Assembly (NCBI GenBank): GCA_937896505.1
Contig: CALBNP010000020.1
Span: 1-13,082 of the forward strand
Length of the DNA: 13,082 nucleotides
Direction of reading: 5' to 3'
Source of the DNA: an uncultured Bacteroidales bacterium
Lineage (GTDB): Bacteria > Bacteroidota > Bacteroidia > Bacteroidales > F082
Part shown: positions 6,680 through 13,082 of the stretch, piece by piece
Layout: each line of letters opens with the position of its first letter
How positions within the stretch are numbered: the first letter of the stretch is position 1
The notes under the pieces: model-generated
The model's input: only the letters and a program-made list of their open reading frames with translations
Database searches by the model: none
What the model was told of the DNA's origin: nothing
Translations under genes and position numbers: made by a program

Positions 6680-7519
6680 ATGAAAAAGCTTTCCTTCACT
6701 TTCCTGACCTTGATGGTCGCTTCCTTGCTGACGGCATGTGGAAGCAAAGATGCCACATTGCGTTACATTTCCTATAACATTCGTTATGGTACGGCCGATG
6801 ATGGCGACAATGCTTGGGAATTTCGCCAATCGGCTACCAAGAAAATGATTGAGACAGAGCAACCTACGGTGCTTGGCTTGCAGGAAGCCTTGTCGATGCA
6901 ACTCGATTTCATTGATGAAAATTTCCCTCAATTCAGCAGAGTAGGCGTGGGACGTGACGATGGCAAGGAAGCGGGTGAATTTTCGGCTTTGCTTTACCGC
7001 AACGACTTGTACGACTTATTCGATTCGGGCAATTTCTGGCTTTCCGAAACGCCCGATGTGCCAAGCTTGGGCTGGGATGCCGCTTGTACTCGTATCGTCA
7101 CTTGGGCTTGCTTGCAGGATAAGGAAACGGGAAAGCGTTTCTATGCTTTCAATACGCATCTCGACCATGTCGGGAAGGTGGCTCGAGAGCAGTCTATCTT
7201 GCTGATTGTGGATAAGATAAAGGAAATCGTTGGAGACGCTGATGTGCCTGTGTTTCTTTCGGGTGATTTCAATTCTGATGTCAGTTGGCCTATCTTCGAC
7301 CCGCTGAAAGTCGAAATGAGCGATGCACGCGAATTTCTTCCCGAGGAACAATGGAGTGAAACCTACAACGCTTGGGGAAATGATTACGATGGCACCCGCA
7401 TCATTGACCATATCTTCTACAAGAATGCCGAAGTTACTGGTTTCCGCACCCTTAATGGCGATTACGGGAAACCGTACATCTCAGACCATTACCCGATTTG
7501 CGCCGAGTTTAGGTTCTAA
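6680..7519 (+). CDS. Endonuclease/exonuclease/phosphatase (EEP) family lipoprotein
   Basis: This 279-residue protein starts with a lipoprotein signal and lipobox (LLTAC, Cys20), so it is probably anchored in the envelope. The EEP metal-dependent phosphoesterase fold is recognised from ordered motifs: YISYNIRYG (Asn33), LGLQEA (Glu69), FNTHLDH (His160), SGDFNSD (Asp196/Asn198), RIIDHIF (Asp243) and the terminal SDHYPI (Asp269/His270). All expected catalytic and metal positions are present. Family members cleave nucleic acid or phosphoester bonds in inositol phosphates or lipids; the substrate cannot be read from sequence. An upstream in-frame Met at 6518 was rejected because it lies in the divergent gene, upstream of the promoter and lipoprotein signal. 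It ends six bases from the convergent CstA gene with no terminator hairpin seen between. Confidence 0.93.
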   Translation: MKKLSFTFLTLMVASLLTACGSKDATLRYISYNIRYGTADDGDNAWEFRQSATKKMIETEQPTVLGLQEALSMQLDFIDENFPQFSRVGVGRDDGKEAGEFSALLYRNDLYDLFDSGNFWLSETPDVPSLGWDAACTRIVTWACLQDKETGKRFYAFNTHLDHVGKVAREQSILLIVDKIKEIVGDADVPVFLSGDFNSDVSWPIFDPLKVEMSDAREFLPEEQWSETYNAWGNDYDGTRIIDHIFYKNAEVTGFRTLNGDYGKPYISDHYPICAEFRF

Positions 7520-7525
7520 ACCATA

Positions 7526-9019
7526 TCATTTTTCAAACCCCCATTCTTCTCCCTTTTCGTACTTCGTCTCTCCACGTTCGAACTTCTTTTTCCATACTAT
7601 GAAAAGAATCAAATTCGCAATGGTGATGGCGGCTCCGATGATATAGCCCAAATAACGTGGTATCCAGTCGCCTAAGCCTCCGTCGGCACCTTTGGCCACG
7701 AAGAGGAAACAACCGGTTACCATGGTCATGAACAGGGCAGGAATCAGAGAGATGAGATACCAACGCCCACCTTTCTTGATGACAAAACAAACGGCAATGG
7801 TCCACAAAGTGACCGTGGCAAGCAGTTGGTTGGCCCACGCAAAATAGCGCCAAATGAGTTGGAAACCATGCGCATCGGCAATGCTATAGACTAATATGGC
7901 AATGGTGATGGCAAACATAGGAATGGCGATGATGAGTCGGTTCTTGATGGGCTTTTGGTCGTAATGCAAGAAGTCGGCGATGATGAGTCGTGCCGAGCGC
8001 ATGGCGGTATCGCCCGAGGTGACGGCTGCACTGATGACACCCAATACGGTGATGGTGGCGATGACAGGCGTGAACCAAGTGTTGGCGATGATGCCGACGA
8101 TGGCGGCACCGCTCTTTCCCGTGACATCCACAGCGCTTTCAGGACCAAAGAAATAAGCGGCAGCGGCAGCCCAAATGAGAGCGACGATGCCTTCGGTTAT
8201 CATGGCTCCGTAGAAAATGGGACGACCTTGCATTTCGTTTGTCATGCAACGTGCCATGATGGGCGATTGCGTAGCGTGGAATCCCGAGATGGCTCCGCAA
8301 GCTATCGAGATGAACATCATCGGGAAAATGGGGTTGTTGGGCGCATCGGGATGGCGGTTCTGCAATCCACTCCACATTTCGGGGATAGCTGGCTTGTAGA
8401 TAATGAAAGCAACGAGGATGGCCAAGGCCATGCCTAATAGCAGCAAACCGAAGATGGGATAAATCTTGCCAATGAGCTTGTCGATAGGCAGCAAGGTGGC
8501 AATCAGATAATATGCTATGATGATGCTGATCCAAATGTAAGGACTCCAACCAGGGGTGAAGTTTTGGTTGAGCAGCGTGGCTGGCGTGTTGACGAAGACG
8601 ACACCCACCAAAATCATCAATATGATGGTGAAAGCACGCATGGCTTGCTTGACGCCGTTGCCTAAGTATTCGCCGTGAATTTCTGGCAGGCTGCATCCCT
8701 TGTTGCGCAACGAAGTCATGCCTGAGAGGTAGTCGTGCACGGCACCAGCAAAGATGCTGCCGAGCACAATCCATAGGAACGAGGCCGTGCCGAATTGGGC
8801 TCCCATGATGGCTCCGATGATGGGCCCGACACCGGCAATGTTCAGAAACTGAATGAGGTAGATGCGCCAAGGCTTCATCGGCACGTAGTCGATGCCATCG
8901 GCCATGGTGGTGGCGGGAGTGGCGCGTTTTGGGTCGGCACCAAATATTCTTTCAACGATTTTTCCGTAGATGAAGTAGCCTAATATGAGGACAACTATCG
9001 AGATGATGAATGTGAGCAT
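7526..9019 (-). CDS. cstA: CstA-family carbon starvation transporter, downstream paralog
   Basis: This 497-residue inner-membrane protein has about a dozen hydrophobic segments. CstA signature blocks are present: IAGVGPIIGAIMGAQFG (61-77), IACGAISGFHATQSPIMARC in the middle, and TSGDTAMRSARLIIAD later. CstA proteins import peptides and/or pyruvate when carbon is scarce. E. coli CstA is about 700 residues, so this is the shorter form. The longer start at 9043 is rejected because it would lie within the promoter box at 9041-9048. From 9019 the protein aligns without gaps to its neighbour over the first 110 residues. The C-terminus is a charged cytoplasmic tail (KKKFERGETKYEKGEE). It is convergent with the EEP gene. 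Substrate identity is not determinable here. Confidence 0.93.
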   Translation of the reverse strand: MLTFIISIVVLILGYFIYGKIVERIFGADPKRATPATTMADGIDYVPMKPWRIYLIQFLNIAGVGPIIGAIMGAQFGTASFLWIVLGSIFAGAVHDYLSGMTSLRNKGCSLPEIHGEYLGNGVKQAMRAFTIILMILVGVVFVNTPATLLNQNFTPGWSPYIWISIIIAYYLIATLLPIDKLIGKIYPIFGLLLLGMALAILVAFIIYKPAIPEMWSGLQNRHPDAPNNPIFPMMFISIACGAISGFHATQSPIMARCMTNEMQGRPIFYGAMITEGIVALIWAAAAAYFFGPESAVDVTGKSGAAIVGIIANTWFTPVIATITVLGVISAAVTSGDTAMRSARLIIADFLHYDQKPIKNRLIIAIPMFAITIAILVYSIADAHGFQLIWRYFAWANQLLATVTLWTIAVCFVIKKGGRWYLISLIPALFMTMVTGCFLFVAKGADGGLGDWIPRYLGYIIGAAITIANLILFIVWKKKFERGETKYEKGEEWGFEK

Positions 9020-9040
9020 GGTATATTTGTTTTGAAGCTG

Positions 9041-9048
9041 CAAAAATA
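9041..9048 (-). promoter_or_regulatory. -7 box of the downstream cstA promoter (TATTTTTG)
   Basis: TATTTTTG on the minus strand fits TAnnTTTG, 21 bases before the ATG at 9019 and about 30 bases after the stop of the upstream cstA. It decides the start of that gene and allows separate expression of the two transporters. The -33 region is weak. Confidence 0.6.
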
Positions 9049-9078
9049 GGGTTATTTTGCTTCGCTTCGGCCAGAAAC

Positions 9079-10560
9079 TTATTCGTTCGTGATTTGGTAA
9101 GTGCTATCCATCTTGTCTTTTTTCCAACGATAGAACAAAATGGTAACGACTATCGTGGCCACGGCGGCTATCGTTTGGGCAATCCAAGGCGTGAGGCCTT
9201 TGCCCGGAATGTAGGCTCCGGTTGGGGCTTCAAGGATGAACGATATGGTGACGAAACTCATGAAAATAGCCGGAATGATGGATACAAAGTAGTTCTTGCG
9301 CCTTTGTGTGAGATAGACCGTGATGGCCCAGAAAGTGAATGCAGCCATCACTTGGTTGCTCCATGTGAAATAGCGCCAGACGATGCTGAAATTCTTGGTG
9401 TCGCTCAAGCTGAAGACGAGGAAACCGGCGCAAACGGCAAAGATGGGAATGCAGATAAGGAGTCGGTTCCTAACGCTTTTCTGCTCGATATGGAAAGTGT
9501 CGGCCACGATAAGACGCGCTGCACGTAATACGGTGTCGCCCGTCGTGATAGGAGCAAATACAACGCCGAGGATGGCAAGGATACCACCAAAAACGCCTAA
9601 CCAATTGTGGCAGATGAAATTGACAACCTCGCCTTGTGTGAACGAAGTCCCATTGTCTTGGTAGAAGGCTGTTGCAGCGACGGCCCAGATGAGTGCCACG
9701 ATGCCTTCGGCGACCATGGCTCCGTAGAATACCAACTTGGCGTCTTTCTCGTTTTTCAGGCAGCGAGCCATCATTGGTGATTGTGTGGCATGTGAACCGC
9801 TGACGGCGCCGCAGGCAATCGACACGAACATCATCGGGAAGATGGGCGAGGGATCGTATTTCGTGCCAAAACTCTCCCACATTTCAGGAAGTGTAGGCCA
9901 TTTCACAAACAATGCCACCAGTATCACGATGGCCATGAGAAACAGGCAGATAGCGAAAATCGGGTAAATCTTTCCGATGATTTTGTCGATGGGGAAGAGT
10001 GTTGCAATAAGATAATAGCAGAATATGATGGCCACCCAAAAATAGACGTTCATGTAGAATGGAACTGATGAGGTTTCGATGGCTGCTTCTGGAGCATTCA
10101 GCGAACCGACAATGATGTTGGCGGGTTGCGAGACGAAAACCGCACCCGCAAGCGTCAGGAAAAGCAACACAAACACAATCATTACCTTCTTGACGTTCTC
10201 GCCAAGGTATCGGCCAATGAGTTGAGGCAGACTTTCGCCATCGTTGCGCAACGACATGATGCCCGAAATGAAGTCGTGGACGGCACCTCCGAAAATGGTT
10301 CCAAACACAATCCAAAGATACGATGCTGTCCCGAATTGCGCACCCATGATGGCTCCGAAAATGGGACCCAGTCCGGCGATGTTAAGGAATTGGATCATAA
10401 AGACTTTCCAAGTCGGCATAGGAACGAAGTCGATGCCATCGGTTTTGGTTATGGCAGGCGTAGGATTCAAAGGGTCAATGTCAACCAAGCGTGCGATAAA
10501 CCTTCCATAGATAAGGTAGCCCAAAACGAGGACTACTAAAGCGATGATGAATGTGTACAT
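9079..10560 (-). CDS. cstA: CstA-family carbon starvation transporter, upstream paralog
   Basis: This 493-residue polytopic membrane protein has the same CstA blocks as its neighbour: IAGLGPIFGAIMGAQFG (61-77), IACGAVSGSHATQSPMMARC and TTGDTVLRAARLIVADT. The start at 10560 (MYTFIIALVV) is chosen over 10638. The extra 26 residues are hydrophilic, lie across the promoter box at 10579-10586, and are absent from the paralog, whose N-terminus aligns exactly with this start. The two genes are in tandem with 59 bases between coding parts, an old duplication given their clear divergence. The loop before the middle membrane segments differs most (here SLNAPEAAIETSSVP), where substrate preference could differ (inference). 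Expected role: uptake of peptides or pyruvate. Confidence 0.93.
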   Translation of the reverse strand: MYTFIIALVVLVLGYLIYGRFIARLVDIDPLNPTPAITKTDGIDFVPMPTWKVFMIQFLNIAGLGPIFGAIMGAQFGTASYLWIVFGTIFGGAVHDFISGIMSLRNDGESLPQLIGRYLGENVKKVMIVFVLLFLTLAGAVFVSQPANIIVGSLNAPEAAIETSSVPFYMNVYFWVAIIFCYYLIATLFPIDKIIGKIYPIFAICLFLMAIVILVALFVKWPTLPEMWESFGTKYDPSPIFPMMFVSIACGAVSGSHATQSPMMARCLKNEKDAKLVFYGAMVAEGIVALIWAVAATAFYQDNGTSFTQGEVVNFICHNWLGVFGGILAILGVVFAPITTGDTVLRAARLIVADTFHIEQKSVRNRLLICIPIFAVCAGFLVFSLSDTKNFSIVWRYFTWSNQVMAAFTFWAITVYLTQRRKNYFVSIIPAIFMSFVTISFILEAPTGAYIPGKGLTPWIAQTIAAVATIVVTILFYRWKKDKMDSTYQITNE

Positions 10561-10578
10561 GTGATGATTTTGATGCGG

Positions 10579-10586
10579 CAAAATTA
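10579..10586 (-). promoter_or_regulatory. -7 box of the upstream cstA promoter (TAATTTTG)
   Basis: TAATTTTG on the minus strand fits TAnnTTTG and lies 19 bases before the ATG at 10560. No catabolite-type operator was recognised next to it. It excludes the longer start at 10638. Confidence 0.6.
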
Positions 10587-10639
10587 ACCAAAAATCAGAC
10601 ATCGGACGATTGTCTTTTTTTTCTGCCGTTAGTTCCATT

Positions 10640-10647
10640 TATTTTTG
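10640..10647 (+). promoter_or_regulatory. -7 box of the MATE transporter promoter (TATTTTTG)
   Basis: TATTTTTG fits TAnnTTTG, with TTTT at 10617-10620, exactly 19 bases upstream, as a near match to the -33 TTTG. It would give a leader of about 80 nt before the ATG at 10736, longer than at other genes here. A weaker box (TATAGTTG, 10674-10681) is an alternative. Confidence 0.5.
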
Positions 10648-10735
10648 CAATATTTGCCACCTCATATTGAAATGTATAGTTGAATATGTGAAATTCGTAT
10701 AGATAATTGACAATCAAAAAAATAATGCCAAATCC

Positions 10736-12460
10736 ATGAAATTAAGCAAATATAGAAAAAGCGATTTGATAGACCGGTCCTTTCGGATGACGGTGATTAG
10801 CACCACGCTCACGGCAATGGCTCCCCTTATTGCTACCCTCGTTGATGGACTAGTCTCTAGCCATATCTTAGGCCCCGATGCGTTCATTGCTGTCAGTGTA
10901 ACCTTGCCTATAGTCGGTGCTGTCGGTGTGCTTTGTATGATTTGCTGCCGTGGCGGTAGCATGTTGGCGGCCGGACAACTGACCAAAGGAAATCGCTTAA
11001 TGGCCAATCGTATTTTCACGGTAGCACTGACATCGGCTGTTATTGTTGCAACTGCCATTTCTTTGGGAATATTCCTGAGGATTGACAGCATTTCTTCATC
11101 TCTCTCCCATAGCCCTGAATGTGCTGCCTATGTGAAGGAATACCTGCAAGTCATACTCATTTATTTCTTGATACTCCCTTTCAACTGTACTCTCAATGAT
11201 TTCATGACCCAAGAAGGTAATCCTCAACTCACTACGCGAGCAGTGTCGGTAGCTTGTGTCGCTAACGTCATCCTTGATATTGTCTTTGTTGCTGTCTTCC
11301 ATTGGGGTATCAAGGGCTTGGGATTCGCTACTGTGGTTTTTGGACTTATCAATTTGGGCATCCTGCTTCCCTTCTATATTAAAGGAAAGAGCCAATTCAG
11401 GTTTGCAAAAACCCAAGGCGACTTGGCAGGCATTCTTTGGAACAACCTCAAGCATGGCTTCGGATTCAACATCTTCTACATCGTGGTCAATGGCTTCATG
11501 CTGTTGGGGAATGCGTTGGTGCTTAGGGTTGCCGGAGGTGAAGGACTCACCCTTTTTGATGTCTGCTTGCAGATCCAGTCGGCCACCTTCTCGGTTACGG
11601 TGGGATTATGTATTGCGGGCATTGCGCACGTGAGCTATATGCGCATCATTGGCGACAGCAACGGCCTGCGACGAATTCTTGCCAATACCGGCTCCATCGT
11701 AATTGTCTTTTACGGAACATTGGCGCTACTGATGATTGCGTTCCCCAGTGTTTTCCTGAAGATTTTCGGAGTTTCCGAAGTGGTCAGTCTCGCAATGGCG
11801 CGAAGGGTTTTCGCTTGTTTTGGCATCTATTATTTCTGTTTCTGCGCCGTGTCAGTTTATGTGACGGTGGTATTTCAGCTGGCTGGCCATCTTGGTGCGA
11901 AGATTGTTCTCGTGTTTAGCATGGGCATTTTGGCCTACCTGAGCATGCTTGGCCTTTCCTCCATAAGCCCCAATGCCATGTGGTATGGGCTGATATTAAG
12001 CGGCGTACCTATCTTTTTGGTGAGTTTGGGCTTCGGATATTGGCAACACATCAAGCATCCAGAATATACCCAATTAACCCTTGTGGATAGATTTCCCAAT
12101 CAAGTCAAGTTCGAATGTTCGCTCGACTATGAGCGTCGCCATATCGATGAGTTTGCACATGTCGTGCGTGTTTTCGCCGAAACGTGCGAAATGCCAGAAA
12201 AAACCTATTCTGATTTATATGCGACGAGTGAAGTGCTCTATAACGATGCAATCAAACGCCGACCCAAGCATCTGAAATACATGGACTTCGTTATCAGTGA
12301 AGGTGATGATTGCTTTCAGCTGGTAGCCAAAGATTGCGGTAAGCCTTACGACCCTGTGATGCAAGGACTTATTGATGCCAAGTCATGTGGAGCAGCCTCG
12401 GCGGAATATCGGTTCATGTTCGGTATGAATGTCACTACGGTTAGGTGGGGGAAGAATTGA
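10736..12460 (+). CDS. MATE-family transporter fused to a C-terminal RsbW/GHKL-like ATPase domain
   Basis: The product is 574 residues, about 120 more than a usual MATE pump. Residues 1 to about 440 are twelve-helix MATE-like, with an N-terminal VDGLVSSHILGPDAFIA segment and FMTQEGNPQLTTRAV in the first half; such proteins export drugs or metabolites by Na+ or H+ exchange. Residues about 450-574 are soluble and cytoplasmic. They resemble the serine-kinase/anti-sigma ATPase fold (HATPase_c_2): an N-box-like SEVLYNDAIKR with Glu499-x3-Asn503, a G1-box-like KDCGKPYDP (Asp533, Gly535, Asp539), and a terminal FGMNVTTVRW where a G2 box would lie. Domain assignment is from motif order and spacing. 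The start at 10736 overlaps the stop of a four-codon mini-ORF. Divergent from cstA, convergent with the PepSY-like gene. Confidence 0.88.
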   Translation: MKLSKYRKSDLIDRSFRMTVISTTLTAMAPLIATLVDGLVSSHILGPDAFIAVSVTLPIVGAVGVLCMICCRGGSMLAAGQLTKGNRLMANRIFTVALTSAVIVATAISLGIFLRIDSISSSLSHSPECAAYVKEYLQVILIYFLILPFNCTLNDFMTQEGNPQLTTRAVSVACVANVILDIVFVAVFHWGIKGLGFATVVFGLINLGILLPFYIKGKSQFRFAKTQGDLAGILWNNLKHGFGFNIFYIVVNGFMLLGNALVLRVAGGEGLTLFDVCLQIQSATFSVTVGLCIAGIAHVSYMRIIGDSNGLRRILANTGSIVIVFYGTLALLMIAFPSVFLKIFGVSEVVSLAMARRVFACFGIYYFCFCAVSVYVTVVFQLAGHLGAKIVLVFSMGILAYLSMLGLSSISPNAMWYGLILSGVPIFLVSLGFGYWQHIKHPEYTQLTLVDRFPNQVKFECSLDYERRHIDEFAHVVRVFAETCEMPEKTYSDLYATSEVLYNDAIKRRPKHLKYMDFVISEGDDCFQLVAKDCGKPYDPVMQGLIDAKSCGAASAEYRFMFGMNVTTVRWGKN

Positions 12461-12475
12461 TAAGGTGTTTTCCCG

Positions 12476-12526
12476 AAAAAAAACGTCCTAAGCGTTTAAG
12501 TTTAACTCATGCGCTTAGGACGTTTT
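12476..12526 (-). terminator. Rho-independent terminator for the PepSY-like/prfB side, possibly bidirectional
   Basis: A perfect 15-bp stem, AAAACGTCCTAAGCG (12480-12494) against CGCTTAGGACGTTTT (12512-12526), encloses a 17-base loop. On the minus strand the stem runs into eight T's (12483-12476), the classic form, 24 bases after the PepSY-like stop. In the plus direction only a short GTTTTAC follows, so it is weaker for the MATE gene. Confidence 0.85.
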
Positions 12527-12549
12527 ACAGTAGGTTGATAGCTTTCGAA

Positions 12550-12969
12550 TCAAATGTCAATATCGACAACCTCAAAATTCTTGTTGAATTCAATTTCGAT
12601 ATCGTTGTTGAGCTCGATATCCCAGTCCCTGCTGTCCTTGCTTATTTTCACAATGGTGTTGTTCGGATAGTTTTGGCTCACATAATCGGTGATTTGCTGT
12701 GGAACTAAAGCTGAAGGGACAACCGTGTAGATGGTTGAGTGTTCGCAATCTATCTCTTTCCATTCCACTTTCCTGTTGAACTCAAGTTTAGTGTTGTCGG
12801 AAAGCATTACATCATATTCTCGTCCGTCGGGGACAGTCATGGTGATGCTGGCTTGTGGGAAATAGGTGCTGACAAAAGTTTCGATTTTTGGATTGCTGTC
12901 GGTTTTTACACAGAATGCCATTGCCGCTACGCTGACAACTGCAATGCATATAATTAATAATTTCTTCAT
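12550..12969 (-). CDS. PepSY-like (BLIP-like, DUF2874-type) periplasmic protein with two repeats
   Basis: This 139-residue protein has a signal peptide (1 to about 19). Cys20 follows MAF, a poor lipobox, so lipidation is doubtful. The mature part holds two related units of about 46 residues: 29-74 (IETFVSTYFPQA...YDVMLSDNTKLEFN...WKEID) and 93-138 (ITDYVSQNYPNN...WDIELNNDIEIEFN...VVDID). This (Y/F)P...D(V/I)xLxxxxxxEFN pattern is that of the PepSY-like proteins common in Bacteroidales, related in fold to beta-lactamase inhibitor protein. Their function is not established; protease inhibition or ligand binding is suggested for the fold. It starts 27 nt after the prfB stop with no clear promoter box between, so it may be co-transcribed. 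Confidence 0.85.
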   Translation of the reverse strand: MKKLLIICIAVVSVAAMAFCVKTDSNPKIETFVSTYFPQASITMTVPDGREYDVMLSDNTKLEFNRKVEWKEIDCEHSTIYTVVPSALVPQQITDYVSQNYPNNTIVKISKDSRDWDIELNNDIEIEFNKNFEVVDIDI

Positions 12970-12996
12970 TGTGTGTCGGTTAAATCTGTTAGTACT

Positions 12997-13082
12997 TTAT
13001 TCTTTCTTCCCGCCGCCAAATTCCATTAGGTAAGCCTTCAGGAATTCATCAATCTGGCCATCCATCACGGCCTGCACGTTTG
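12997..13082 (-). CDS. prfB: Peptide chain release factor 2, C-terminal end (partial)
   Basis: The last 27 codons and stop are visible; the rest lies beyond the right edge. The tail VMDGQIDEFLKAYLMEFGG followed by GKKE matches the conserved end of bacterial RF2, where NL/NV-x-AVMDGDID-F--AYL is typical. RF2 releases peptides at UGA and UAA codons. The usual programmed frameshift site of prfB lies near the 5' end and cannot be checked. It is followed at 27 nt by the PepSY-like gene. Confidence 0.8.
   Translation of the reverse strand, partial: NVQAVMDGQIDEFLKAYLMEFGGGKKE

Noticed and set aside
8139..8870. 243-codon minus-strand frame inside cstA
   Set aside because: It is an out-of-frame shadow rich in His, Arg and Ser, with no family resemblance, over a clear CstA gene.
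9020..9043. Longer start of the downstream cstA
   Set aside because: The Met at 9043 lies inside the TATTTTTG box, and the paralog alignment begins at 9019.
10663..10688. CATATT/AATATG inverted repeat in the MATE leader as a riboswitch or operator
   Set aside because: It has only six base pairs with AT-rich arms and a mismatched interior, so it is not distinguishable from chance.
12907..12915. Lipobox in the PepSY-like protein at Cys20
   Set aside because: The residue before Cys is Phe and the preceding context is not L-(A/S)-(G/A), so ordinary signal peptidase cleavage is more likely.

Overview
The window reads as a chromosomal segment from a member of the Bacteroidota, most likely Bacteroidales (Prevotella/Porphyromonas-like). 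Three things point there. Nearly every gene start is preceded by a TAnnTTTG box, the -7 element of the Bacteroidota housekeeping sigma factor. Leaders are A-rich with no convincing Shine-Dalgarno. A secreted cysteine protease ends in a type IX secretion (T9SS) sorting domain. Base composition looks moderate, with no obviously foreign block. No tRNA, rRNA, CRISPR array or IS element was seen, and no gene-free stretch exceeds 300 bases.

Layout. (1) 1-6600, all on the minus strand, is an envelope/secreted protein cluster. In transcription order (right to left) it holds a small secreted protein built from six 18-residue KDKWG repeats, a large C10 (streptopain-like) protease with FN3-like modules and a T9SS tail, a secreted C1B (bleomycin hydrolase/PepC-like) peptidase 24 nt behind it, an AAA+ ATPase with a DUF4143-type tail, and a second C1B paralog cut by the left edge. 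The ATPase separates the two peptidase paralogs and carries its own promoter, a long imperfect inverted repeat and an upstream 32-bp direct repeat. (2) 6680-7519, plus strand: an endonuclease/exonuclease/phosphatase-fold lipoprotein, divergent from the KDKWG gene. (3) 7526-10560, minus strand: two tandem CstA-type transporters of the short form, each with its own promoter. (4) 10736-12460, plus strand: a MATE-family transporter carrying a C-terminal domain that looks like an RsbW-type (GHKL) ATPase. (5) 12550-13082, minus strand: a two-repeat PepSY-like periplasmic protein 27 nt behind the last codons of prfB (release factor 2), ended by a strong hairpin terminator.

Working together: the C10 protease and C1B peptidases fit an extracellular/periplasmic protein-to-peptide degradation route. 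The CstA transporters nearby could import the resulting peptides or pyruvate; that link is inference from position only. The parts least explained by standard annotation are the ATPase with its repeats and start-codon palindrome, the KDKWG repeat protein beside the protease, and the MATE-GHKL fusion.

Several starts were moved inward from the longest reading frame. Both CstA starts, the C10 start and the EEP start are placed downstream of a TAnnTTTG box and at the beginning of the signal peptide or first membrane helix.
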